Shown here one piece after another: positions 8,658 to 16,780 of a stretch of 64,000 nucleotides of DNA. The DNA lies in NCBI RefSeq assembly GCF_003076455.1, contig NZ_CP020918.1:4557117-4621116 (forward strand), written 5' to 3'. Each line of letters opens with the position of its first letter. Position 1 is the first letter of the stretch. The notes under the pieces are model-generated. The model was not told the origin of the DNA, did no database searches, and saw nothing but the letters and a program-made list of their open reading frames with translations. The position numbers and the translations under genes are program-made. Source of the DNA: Flavobacterium faecale (lineage in GTDB: Bacteria; Bacteroidota; Bacteroidia; Flavobacteriales; Flavobacteriaceae).

Positions 8658-9485
8658 ATGAACGCATTACAAACAATTATAGAGCAAGCTTGGGAAAACA
8701 GAGCTTTGCTACAAGAAGAAACTACAACAAACGCCATTAGAGAAGTAATCGAATTATTGGATTCTGGTAAACTACGTGTTGCTGAACCAATTGGCCCCGA
8801 CGCTTCGGGAGGATGGCAAGTAAACGAATGGGTAAAGAAAGCGGTAGTAATGTACTTCCCTATTCAAAAAATGGAAACTTGGGAAGCTGGAATTTTTGAA
8901 TACCATGACAAAATGGAATTGAAAAAAGACTACGCTGCCAAAGGTGTTCGTGTAGTTCCAGGAGCATCTGCTCGTTACGGTTCTTTTATTTCTAGCGGTG
9001 TAATCATGATGCCTAGTTATGTAAATATTGGTGCTTATGTAGATGCTGGTACAATGGTTGACACTTGGGCAACTGTAGGTAGTTGTGCTCAAATTGGTAA
9101 AGATGTTCACTTGAGTGGTGGTGTTGGTATTGGTGGTGTTTTAGAGCCATTGCAAGCTGCTCCAGTTATTATCGAAGACGGTGCTTTTATTGGTTCTCGC
9201 TGTATTGTTGTTGAAGGTGTACACGTAGGTAAAGAAGCAGTTCTTGGTGCTAATGTTTGCTTGACAGCTTCTACAAAAATTATCGATGTTACCGGTGATA
9301 CTCCAGTTGAAATGAAAGGTTTTGTTCCTGCTCGTTCAGTTGTGATTCCTGGAAGTTATACTAAAAAATTCGCTGCGGGTGAGTTTCAAGTGCCATGTGC
9401 CTTAATCATTGGTACTCGTAAGCCATCTACAGACTTGAAAACGTCTTTGAACAATGCTTTGAGAGAATATGACGTAGCGGTTTAA
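8658..9485 (+). CDS. dapD: 2,3,4,5-tetrahydropyridine-2,6-dicarboxylate N-succinyltransferase
   Basis: Catalyses the succinyl-CoA-dependent acylation step of the diaminopimelate/lysine pathway, supplying peptidoglycan cross-links and lysine. It is 275 residues long, as usual for the family. A helical N-terminal domain (about 1-95) is followed by a left-handed beta-helix made of hexapeptide repeats (SGVIMMPSYVNIGAYV, then TMVDTWATVGSCAQIG, then GAFIGSRCIVVEG). The VNIGAYVDAGTMVDTWATVGS block is the family signature. It is monocistronic, with a clear promoter upstream and a strong terminator 28 nt after the stop. Confidence 0.97.
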   Translation: MNALQTIIEQAWENRALLQEETTTNAIREVIELLDSGKLRVAEPIGPDASGGWQVNEWVKKAVVMYFPIQKMETWEAGIFEYHDKMELKKDYAAKGVRVVPGASARYGSFISSGVIMMPSYVNIGAYVDAGTMVDTWATVGSCAQIGKDVHLSGGVGIGGVLEPLQAAPVIIEDGAFIGSRCIVVEGVHVGKEAVLGANVCLTASTKIIDVTGDTPVEMKGFVPARSVVIPGSYTKKFAAGEFQVPCALIIGTRKPSTDLKTSLNNALREYDVAV

Positions 9486-9512
9486 TTGCTAATCAAAAAT
9501 ATAATACTAATT

Positions 9513-9540
9513 CCTCCCTTGAACAGGGAGGTTTTTTTTT
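9513..9540 (+). terminator. Intrinsic terminator of dapD
   Basis: CCTCCCT-TGAAC-AGGGAGG followed by nine T. The T-run ends only 4 nt before the ATG of the next gene, an unusually tight arrangement. Confidence 0.92.
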
Positions 9541-9544
9541 CGAT

Positions 9545-10609
9545 ATGAAAATACTGGTTATACAACAAAAAATGATTGGAGATGTGCTTGCAAGCAGTAT
9601 TGTTTGCAACAACATAAAAGCGCTTTTTCCTGAGGCCAAAGTAGACTATCTTATTTACCCGTTTACTGCCGCTGTGATAGAAAACAATCCAAATATTGAC
9701 GAAGTACTTTTATTCAAAGAGGAGTTCCGATCTAGTAAAAAAGCATTTTTCAACTTTCTTCTTTCTATTCGAAAGAGAAAATACGATATCGTTATTGATG
9801 CCTACGGCAAATTAGAGAGCAACTTAATTGTTGCCCTTTCTGGTGCTGATAAAAAAATAGGTTTTTATAAAAAGTACACACAATTTATTTATTCTAAAAC
9901 GATTCATGAGATCGCAGCACCACTTACCCCTGCAGGAACAGCGTTAGAAAATAGAATGAATCTCTTAACTCCCTTATTGCAAAACTCTAATATTACTTTA
10001 GACCCTAAACCGAAAATATTCTTAACTGCTGCAGAAATTGAAAACGGAAAAAGACTATTGCAACAATACGAGATTGAACCTTCAAAAAAGATTTTCATGA
10101 TTGGTGTATTGGGAAGTGAATTCAGAAAAACATATCCTTTTCCCTTTATGGCTACAATTTTGGATGCTATCGTGCAAGAAACGGATGCTACTTTGTTGTT
10201 CAACTACATGAAATCGCAACAGCAAGATGCTCAAAATATCTTTGATCTATGTGCACCAGCGACGCAAAAAAATATAAAAATTAAACTTGTGCCCGGAAGC
10301 ATACGTGAGTTTTTATCAATTACCCATCATTGCAATGCGTTGATTGGAAATGAAGGTGGCGCTGTAAATATGGCAAAAGCGCTCAATGTGCCAACTTTTA
10401 CCCTATTTTCTACCTGGATTATTAAAGAAGCATGGAATAGTTTTGAAAACGGAACCACAAATGTATCTGTGCATTTAAAGGATTTCAAACCAGAACTGTA
10501 CGGTGAAAAAACTGCGAAAGAAATGAAAGCCGTTGCATTAGACTTGTACCAAAAATACACTCCTGATTTATTTGTTTTGAAAGTGAAGCAGTTTGTTAGA
10601 GAGAATTAG
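9545..10609 (+). CDS. Glycosyltransferase family 9 (heptosyltransferase-like)
   Basis: A 354-residue GT-B-fold enzyme resembling ADP-heptose:LPS heptosyltransferases, which extend the lipopolysaccharide core on the cytoplasmic face of the inner membrane. The N-terminal domain begins MKILVIQQKMIGDVLASSIVCN, the usual phosphate-loop-like opening of GT9. The C-terminal donor-binding motif is seen in HCNALIGNEGGAVNMAKALNVPTFTLFS. It opens a cluster of sugar-transfer genes and converges with the GT2 gene, overlapping its 3' end by 14 nt. Its ATG lies directly behind the dapD terminator, so it either has a start very close to the gene or depends on readthrough. The sugar specificity cannot be read. 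Confidence 0.88.
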   Translation: MKILVIQQKMIGDVLASSIVCNNIKALFPEAKVDYLIYPFTAAVIENNPNIDEVLLFKEEFRSSKKAFFNFLLSIRKRKYDIVIDAYGKLESNLIVALSGADKKIGFYKKYTQFIYSKTIHEIAAPLTPAGTALENRMNLLTPLLQNSNITLDPKPKIFLTAAEIENGKRLLQQYEIEPSKKIFMIGVLGSEFRKTYPFPFMATILDAIVQETDATLLFNYMKSQQQDAQNIFDLCAPATQKNIKIKLVPGSIREFLSITHHCNALIGNEGGAVNMAKALNVPTFTLFSTWIIKEAWNSFENGTTNVSVHLKDFKPELYGEKTAKEMKAVALDLYQKYTPDLFVLKVKQFVREN

Positions 10610-11435
10610 AATTGATTCCGTTTGGAGTAGCAATTACTTTGTTTGCCTTGGTGAAAGCTCTAATGTCATTGTTTTTTTTCCAAATTTCGTCAGATACATA
10701 CCCGCGAGCGTGATCTAGGTGAATACAAATAGCGCTGTAACGTATTTGCTTTGCAGTCAACCCTTTATTAAACAAGCGTTCACCCAATTCACGGTCTTCG
10801 CCTCCGTACTTCATTTCTTCGTTAAAACCATTTACGGCAAGAATATCCTTTTTATAGCATGAGGCATTATGGCCATTCCAAGTGGCTTTTGTTGGTGTAA
10901 TTTTATTCATTAAGGCAGCCAAAAAAGCAGATTTTGTCAATTTAATAGATTTTGAATTGGTTGTAAATCCGTTTGCGTTCAACCAATTTAAATCAAAACA
11001 ATTTTGATTGTCAATATCCGATTTAGTAATCAATTCACTCACCGACATTGGCAACTTAAAATAGCCTCCAGACAAAAACGTATCCACAGCTCGATTGGCA
11101 AAATGTGCTGCAATAAAATCTTTTCGAGGCACACAATCGCCATCGGTAAAAATAAGATAATCAGCTGAGGACGCTAAAATTGCTTTGTTCAAAATTTTTG
11201 TTTTCTGAAAACCATCATCTTCATGCCATACGTGCACGATAGGAAATTTGACTATTTTTTGAAGTTCTGCTATTTTCGCTTTAGTTTCAAGACCTGATCC
11301 ATCATCGGCAATGACGATTTCAAAATTTGATACCGTTTGACAATTGAAACCCCAAATCACTTTCTCGAGCCAAGCCACTGCATTATAGGTGCTAATAATC
11401 ACCGAAGCTTCTATTTTATTTTGATTGAAGTCCAT
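10596..11435 (-). CDS. Glycosyltransferase family 2
   Basis: A 279-residue GT-A-fold transferase, probably adding a hexose to the lipopolysaccharide core. The N-terminal nucleotide-sugar fold is evident (ASVIISTYNAVAWLEKVI, IVIADDGSG). The metal-binding DxD appears as FTDGDCVP at about residue 95. The C-terminal half has the GT2/GT7C-like motif NGFNEEMKYGGEDRELGERL, in which the GGED acidic pair acts in acceptor binding or catalysis in relatives. It is translated after the WaaP-type kinase, whose stop overlaps its start codon by one base (TAATG arrangement), so the two form an operon. Its 3' end overlaps that of the GT9 gene. Confidence 0.9.
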   Translation of the reverse strand: MDFNQNKIEASVIISTYNAVAWLEKVIWGFNCQTVSNFEIVIADDGSGLETKAKIAELQKIVKFPIVHVWHEDDGFQKTKILNKAILASSADYLIFTDGDCVPRKDFIAAHFANRAVDTFLSGGYFKLPMSVSELITKSDIDNQNCFDLNWLNANGFTTNSKSIKLTKSAFLAALMNKITPTKATWNGHNASCYKKDILAVNGFNEEMKYGGEDRELGERLFNKGLTAKQIRYSAICIHLDHARGYVSDEIWKKNNDIRAFTKANKVIATPNGINSNSL

Positions 11436-12202
11436 TATTTTTTCCAGAATTTAATGGTTTTCTTGAATCGTTTTTTACGCTCAAATTCTTCTTGAAAATT
11501 AGTGGTTGCCTCCCACATTTTGGTAAAAATTTCAGTTTCAGATCGATCTGAATATACTTTGGCATATTCATTACTCATTACTGCAATCATTTCTTTTTTG
11601 GGCGTCAAACGGCTAAAGTTATTCATGCGTTGCTCGAATGACATCTTATTATGAAAATTCATTCGATTTAAGTCTACTAGAAAAAAATCGTATTGACCAT
11701 TAGCATTGGTTTTAATCAAGGTGTTTCCTGGAGAATGATCCAAGAATTCTATTCCTTTTTGATGTAAATCGAACGTAAAACGAGTAAAGGCTCTTAAAAT
11801 CTGTTCGTTATTGGGATAATTTGGTTCTTCAACCAATTCGCGGTAAGTTAGTTCACAAACCAAATGTTCACTTAGATAATAACTTTCTCTTAAACCCAAA
11901 GCATTAAAATTCTCAAAATACCCAATTGGAGCTGGTGTTCCTATCCCATTTTTCAGCAATTCGGTAGCAAACTCATACGATCGCTTAGCTTTTGATTTTC
12001 GAAAATACTTATAAGCTACTTTGTTGATTAAATTCGGAATCTTAAATGATTTGATATTAACTGTCAAACCGTCTAATTGAAAGAGTTTGATTTTATTGCG
12101 TTGTCCATCACCAAAGAGAATCCCTTGGTTATTAAAATTTTCGATAAAAAAAATCAAATCCTTTTCAGATTTTTTGAATTGTGGATGAATGATACTAGTC
12201 AT
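11435..12202 (-). CDS. WaaP/KdkA-type lipopolysaccharide core kinase
   Basis: A 255-residue small kinase of the Kdo/WaaP/InaA class, which phosphorylates sugars of the inner core of lipopolysaccharide. The catalytic loop is clear: LHQKGIEFLDHSPGNTLI, with Asp and Asn in the kinase-like D-H-S-P-G-N pattern, followed by the metal-binding FFLVDLNRMNF. The N-terminal nucleotide-binding part is divergent (VNIKSFKIPNLINKVAYKYF). Its stop overlaps the GT2 start by one base, consistent with a two-gene operon for core modification. The substrate (Kdo or heptose) is inferred only from the family and neighbours. Confidence 0.82.
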   Translation of the reverse strand: MTSIIHPQFKKSEKDLIFFIENFNNQGILFGDGQRNKIKLFQLDGLTVNIKSFKIPNLINKVAYKYFRKSKAKRSYEFATELLKNGIGTPAPIGYFENFNALGLRESYYLSEHLVCELTYRELVEEPNYPNNEQILRAFTRFTFDLHQKGIEFLDHSPGNTLIKTNANGQYDFFLVDLNRMNFHNKMSFEQRMNNFSRLTPKKEMIAVMSNEYAKVYSDRSETEIFTKMWEATTNFQEEFERKKRFKKTIKFWKK

Positions 12203-12589
12203 TAAAAAAATATTACAAAAGACGCAAAAGCGAATACATTAAAAAGAAAATCCATTATTACTGATAATTGCTTGGCTCGATATAATAAACCGTTCAATTT
12301 GTAGTTTTACTTAACCAAAACCTTTCGACAAGACAAAACCGACAAGACTTGGACAAAATAAAGTATAGCAATAGCCAACAAATAATGAGCGTGTAAATAT
12401 AATACATTTGCTCCGACTTGAACTTTATAGCTCAAAAAACAGTAGGCTAAACTTGCGCACATTCTTGATAAAACCAAATAAAACTATATTTTTACATAAA
12501 TTGGTACATTGAATAAACAAACTGACATTGCAACGACCATCAAATATAAAGCAAATACTACCCTAAAAAGCAAAAAACTAATATCACTT
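12203..12589. other. Divergent intergenic region
   Basis: About 390 nt between the WaaP-type kinase and the GT4 gene. AT-rich, with several short fragments but no convincing ORF. An AT-rich TATATTTT at about 12485 is a weak -7 candidate for the GT4 gene. No hairpin of note was seen. Confidence 0.5.
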
Positions 12590-13696
12590 ATGAATATCTT
12601 AAATGTAACATCAATACAGAAATGGAGAGGTGGAGAAGCACAAATGTATATGTATTTTGAGTTACTACAGGAGTATAAAGATCTAAACCAAATGATTTTG
12701 TGCCCCGAAGATTCTGTGCTTGCGGGAAAATGTAAAGAAAAAATGCAAAAGCATTTTACATACACTATTGAACACAAAGTTTTTTCGTTAATCAAGCCGA
12801 TTATTAAAATTTGCAAAGCAAATAAAATCAACGTGATTCACGTTCACGATTCTAGTGCATTAACAGCTAGTTTACTTGCCTTGCCGTTTCTCTCAAATAA
12901 GGTACAAATAGTTTTAAGTAGAAAACGAAACAACAAGATAAAAGATAAATTCATAAATCGTTTTAAATACTCTCATCCTAGAATAATTAAAATTATATCG
13001 GTTTCTAAGGCAGTCGAAAAAATTTTCGATCCCATTATTAAAGACAAAAGTAGATTGACTACCATATATGATGCCATTGACGTTGCAGCATTTGTAGGCT
13101 TAGAGAAGCAACATTTAATTCATGAAGAATACAACCTGCCCAAAGAAACCAAAATAATTGGTAATGTAGCCGCACTTACAGTTCAAAAAGACCTTCATAC
13201 TTTTATTGACACTGCAAAAATCATTCTAGCAAAAACCACAGACAAACAACAAATAAAATTTGTAATCATTGGTGAAGGACCGTTGGAAGATGAGTTGATA
13301 GCCTATGCCAAAGACCAAGGAATAGCAGAGCATTTACTATTTATGGGACATCGTAAAAATGTTAATCAGTTATTATCGGACTTTGATGTGTTTTTATTAA
13401 CCTCCGAAACCGAAGGACTGCCCTTAACTATTTATGAAGCACTCGCATCACAGGTACCTGTTGTAGCTACATGTGCAGGTGGGATAGCCGAAGTTGTAAA
13501 AAATGATAGTACCGGCTTTGTAACAGACCTCAAAGACGCCAATAAGTTGGCAGAACATGTGCTAGAATTGCTTATCAACAATGAACTTGCCGACCACATT
13601 AAACAAAATGCATACAAACTTGTAAAAGAACATCACGATCTTAAAAACATAAAAGAGAGTTACTACGCCTTTTACAAATCATTGAAAATAAAATAA
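12590..13696 (+). CDS. Glycosyltransferase family 4
   Basis: A GT-B-fold retaining glycosyltransferase of 368 residues from ATG 12590. An upstream in-frame TTG (12509) would add 27 residues, but MNILNVTSIQKWRGGEAQMY is the usual beginning of the family. The donor-binding C-terminal half shows KIIGNVAALTVQKDLHTFI, VIIGEGPLEDEL and the E-x7-E signature in TSETEGLPLTIYEALASQ. It probably builds the lipopolysaccharide outer core or O-unit, judging from neighbouring core genes. It is followed 82 nt later by the RfaS-like gene in the same direction. Confidence 0.88.
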   Translation: MNILNVTSIQKWRGGEAQMYMYFELLQEYKDLNQMILCPEDSVLAGKCKEKMQKHFTYTIEHKVFSLIKPIIKICKANKINVIHVHDSSALTASLLALPFLSNKVQIVLSRKRNNKIKDKFINRFKYSHPRIIKIISVSKAVEKIFDPIIKDKSRLTTIYDAIDVAAFVGLEKQHLIHEEYNLPKETKIIGNVAALTVQKDLHTFIDTAKIILAKTTDKQQIKFVIIGEGPLEDELIAYAKDQGIAEHLLFMGHRKNVNQLLSDFDVFLLTSETEGLPLTIYEALASQVPVVATCAGGIAEVVKNDSTGFVTDLKDANKLAEHVLELLINNELADHIKQNAYKLVKEHHDLKNIKESYYAFYKSLKIK

Positions 13697-13778
13697 CAAA
13701 CAAACCTTTTTCCTTATATTCGTTTAAAATATTGCAACAAATGCAGTTATTTTTATCGAAAAACCAACCGCTATTAAT

Positions 13779-14750
13779 ATGAAAATTTGCCTTATTAGTT
13801 TTGATTTTTACGGATTTGATTATAATATAATTAAAGAATTAAGGAGAAGAGGCATTGACGCGCAACATATTGATATTTCAAAATTCAGATATACCTACCC
13901 CTCCACTGCTGCTAAATGTTCTAATTTTTTCAATAAATTAGTGCTAAACAAAAACGTTAAGAACATCGCAATGGAGGAACATATTCTTGAGGAACTTGAT
14001 AAATTAGGACCGCAAGATATCATACTTTCTATACGCCCAGATCGTATTTGTAAATCAGTCCATTTACAAATCAAGGCGAAATGCAAAAAATACATCTGTT
14101 ACCTATACGACAGTAGTAATTTGTTCCCGATAAAAAATATCACTACAGCAATTTTTGACAAAATCTATACTTTTGACAAAGACGACGCTGCCAAATATGG
14201 CTTCGAATCTATTTGCAACTACATCTATCTCGACAAAACTGAAATATGTCCTAAAAAAACCTTTGGCAATGATTTGTACATAGTGTCTGCCATTGACGAG
14301 AGAGTAACGTTACTAAATAAAATTGCAGCTATTTGCACCAAGCAAGAGATTCCTTTTAAATTTGTATTGGTAGGCAAAAAAAAGCCGAACAATTTGCATC
14401 CAGGTATTCAGTACACCACCGAAAACATTTCGTTACAACATTTAATTCCTGAATTAGACGATTCCAAAGTTTTTTTAGATTTGATTCGAAAAAACCAAAA
14501 TGGGTTAAGTTTTAGAGTATTTGATGCGCTAGCTTTTCAAAGAAAAATAATCAGTAGCAATGCATCTATTAAAGAATACCCTTTTTACAACCCAAATAAC
14601 ATACTGGTAATTGACCCCGAAAACCCTGAAATTCCGCGCTCCTTTTTTGAAACTCCTTTTGAGCCTTTGCCTGCCGAATTGTATGGCAAATACACCATTG
14701 AAAGTTGGGTAAACACTGTTTTTGAACTGGAGAAAGAATTAAAATCATAA
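13779..14750 (+). CDS. RfaS/CgeB-like putative lipopolysaccharide glycosyltransferase
   Basis: A 323-residue protein resembling the family often annotated as lipopolysaccharide core protein RfaS or CgeB-like. The N-terminus is a Rossmann-like MKICLISFDFYGFDYNII. The middle has LSIRPDRICKSVH and CYLYDSSN. The C-terminal half contains the region most like GT-B donor sites (VFLDLIRKNQNGLSFRVFDALAFQRKIISSN). No metal DxD is needed in this fold. The biochemical role is unproven. The context (GT9, GT2, WaaP, GT4 nearby) supports a role in surface glycan synthesis. The family assignment is moderate. Confidence 0.65.
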   Translation: MKICLISFDFYGFDYNIIKELRRRGIDAQHIDISKFRYTYPSTAAKCSNFFNKLVLNKNVKNIAMEEHILEELDKLGPQDIILSIRPDRICKSVHLQIKAKCKKYICYLYDSSNLFPIKNITTAIFDKIYTFDKDDAAKYGFESICNYIYLDKTEICPKKTFGNDLYIVSAIDERVTLLNKIAAICTKQEIPFKFVLVGKKKPNNLHPGIQYTTENISLQHLIPELDDSKVFLDLIRKNQNGLSFRVFDALAFQRKIISSNASIKEYPFYNPNNILVIDPENPEIPRSFFETPFEPLPAELYGKYTIESWVNTVFELEKELKS

Positions 14751-14829
14751 AAAGTAGATCCTTTTATTTTAGATTTCATAAACTAACCAAAATTTAATTC
14801 TAAGCGGGCTCATAGAGATGAAAAAAATG

Positions 14830-14837
14830 TAACTTTG
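14830..14837 (+). promoter_or_regulatory. Candidate -7 element of the LETM1-related gene
   Basis: TAACTTTG fits TAnnTTTG and ends 18 nt before the ATG. No good -33 was seen. Confidence 0.45.
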
Positions 14838-14855
14838 TAGCTTCAATACAACATT

Positions 14856-16055
14856 ATGATTAACCCATCTGCTCCAGGCTGGATCGATAAATATTTTGCA
14901 ACTCAAGAACCAACAACAACCGTTTTAACTAACGATTTGGATGTTTTTTATCAAAAAATACGCAAGACTGGGTTTATTTATGGTCATGTAATTTCATTCG
15001 AAACAGAAACTCCTATCAATACCAAGGGTTGGGTTCAGAACGAAATGCCAAAAGTAGCGTTACTCAACATCTTGCACGCCACGTACAGGCTAGAGGTTTC
15101 AGATGACAAAACAGACTTGTTCATACTCAAGGCACTTGATTTTTATAATTCAATGAGTCCACATGGATTCAATTTTTTAAAAAAGATACTACCAAACAGT
15201 CCGCCTTCTTTCAATTTAGAAAAAATTATAGATGATCGTGTGCAGACTAATATAGATATGGTGAGCAAAAACTTTTCGCATATTGTGACAAATGCTTTGC
15301 TTTTTATTGATGTACTCGCCTTCAGGCAATACCTCATACATGGTGCTTTGCCTGAGAAATATTTAAAAAAGATTGAAGAAGCAGTTATCAGTGTTGTTTC
15401 GCTTTCGCTAAAGACCAAAACAAATCAATCTAAATACGATGATTTGCTAATTAAGCTTTTTGAAGCTTCTGTGCGATACAGCAAATTTTCGAACATTAAC
15501 ATTCAAAATATAGACGAACTCAATTTATCTCATTTAAGTTCTAATTTAGAAAAATATTATTTGCTCGACATGGCAGGTATGTCATTATGGAATGATGGAA
15601 AAGTCGAGAATGAAGAAGCTTATTTTTTATACAAATTAGCCGAAAAACTGAATATCAATGATGACTTTGTTGAAGAAAGTATTAAAGATACCGATGCTTT
15701 TATTTCGCAGTACAAAAAAGACATTCCGTATTTTAATTACTCCAATCCGGTTAAGCATTTTTACGACCAGACAACCAAAAGTGTCGAAACGCTTATTATT
15801 CGAAATAAAAATAGGCTGTTTAAAGAAATTTCTGGAAGCAAGGAGCTAATGATTTTATTGGCACATTCTACCACTAGAGATTTGGACGAAAAAGAAAAGA
15901 AAAAAGTAAAGAAGCAACTGTTAGACATTTGTAAAACGATTCCCTCTTTAACTATTTTTCTATTACCCGGCGGGAGTTTATTACTGCCTATACTCATCAA
16001 ATTTATTCCTAAAATGTTGCCCTCAGCATTTAATGAAAATCTGGATAACGAATAA
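14856..16055 (+). CDS. LETM1-related biofilm-associated protein
   Basis: A 399-residue, mostly helical protein. The C-terminal ~75 residues resemble the ribosome-binding-like region of LETM1 proteins: DEKEKKKVKKQLLDICKTIPSLTIFLLPGGSLLLPILIKFIPKMLPSAF, quoted here as separate motifs KKQLLDICKTIPS, FLLPGGSLLLPIL and FIPKMLPSAF. That region has one hydrophobic stretch (about 363-385) that could insert in or lie on the membrane. The long N-terminal part is a helical domain without recognised motifs. Proteins of this kind in Bacteroidetes are annotated as LETM1-related biofilm-associated proteins; the role is poorly defined. It converges with the carbonic anhydrase gene over a shared terminator. 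Confidence 0.75.
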   Translation: MINPSAPGWIDKYFATQEPTTTVLTNDLDVFYQKIRKTGFIYGHVISFETETPINTKGWVQNEMPKVALLNILHATYRLEVSDDKTDLFILKALDFYNSMSPHGFNFLKKILPNSPPSFNLEKIIDDRVQTNIDMVSKNFSHIVTNALLFIDVLAFRQYLIHGALPEKYLKKIEEAVISVVSLSLKTKTNQSKYDDLLIKLFEASVRYSKFSNINIQNIDELNLSHLSSNLEKYYLLDMAGMSLWNDGKVENEEAYFLYKLAEKLNINDDFVEESIKDTDAFISQYKKDIPYFNYSNPVKHFYDQTTKSVETLIIRNKNRLFKEISGSKELMILLAHSTTRDLDEKEKKKVKKQLLDICKTIPSLTIFLLPGGSLLLPILIKFIPKMLPSAFNENLDNE

Positions 16056-16058
16056 AAA

Positions 16059-16081
16059 AAAATCGCCTTGATGGCGATTTT
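16059..16081. terminator. Bidirectional terminator between LETM1-related gene and carbonic anhydrase gene
   Basis: AATCGCC-TTGAT-GGCGATT with A-run on the left and T-run on the right, in the 34-nt gap between two convergent stops. It can serve both strands. Confidence 0.88.
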
Positions 16082-16089
16082 CTTTTGTA

Positions 16090-16725
16090 TTAAAACTTCA
16101 GTTGGTATACTTCGTCTAATTCTGCATTCGAACTAATATTCACTTCCAAGTCGGTTACATAACCTGAATTCAATCCATACACCCAACCATGTATCATAAG
16201 GTCTTGGCCATTTTTCCAAGCCCCTTGCACGATTGATGTTTTGGACAAATCAAATACTTGCTCTTTGACATTGATTTCAACAAAGGTATTAAAGCGAGTC
16301 GTTTCATCTTCAATAGAATCTAAATAGTCTTTGTGTAAACGGTATACATCTTTGATGTGACGAATCCAGTTGTCAATAATTCCGATAGAGGAATTACCCA
16401 TTGCGGCTTTCACACCTCCGCAACCATAATGTCCACATACAATTACGTGTTTCACTTTCAATACATTCACAGCATAATCCAATACGCTAAGCATGTTCAT
16501 ATCAGAGTGTACAATCATATTGGCAATATTACGGTGTACAAAAACCTCTCCTGGTTTTGCACCTATAATTTCGTTTGCAGGCACCCTACTATCAGAGCAT
16601 CCGATCCATAATAAAGGGGGATTTTGACCTTTCGCCAAATCGGCAAAATAGTTTTCGTCAATGGCTAATTTTGATTCTACCCATTGCTTATTATTTTCAA
16701 GTATTTGTTGATAAAATGCTTTCAT
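16090..16725 (-). CDS. can: Beta-class carbonic anhydrase
   Basis: A zinc enzyme interconverting CO2 and bicarbonate. The 211-residue protein has all beta-class zinc ligands and the Asp-Arg dyad: Cys43, Asp45 and Arg47 in WIGCSDSRVPANEI, and His99 and Cys102 in VIVCGHYGCGG. It is encoded 55 nt downstream of the SulP anion transporter on the same strand, a pairing known from other bacteria and taken to link bicarbonate uptake and hydration. It probably serves carboxylation reactions in a heterotroph. The shared terminator follows the stop. Confidence 0.95.
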   Translation of the reverse strand: MKAFYQQILENNKQWVESKLAIDENYFADLAKGQNPPLLWIGCSDSRVPANEIIGAKPGEVFVHRNIANMIVHSDMNMLSVLDYAVNVLKVKHVIVCGHYGCGGVKAAMGNSSIGIIDNWIRHIKDVYRLHKDYLDSIEDETTRFNTFVEINVKEQVFDLSKTSIVQGAWKNGQDLMIHGWVYGLNSGYVTDLEVNISSNAELDEVYQLKF

Positions 16726-16780
16726 ATCTTTTTATTTGTTTCTTTTATTTCTTGGTATATAAAGGTACTCATTAAAACGA

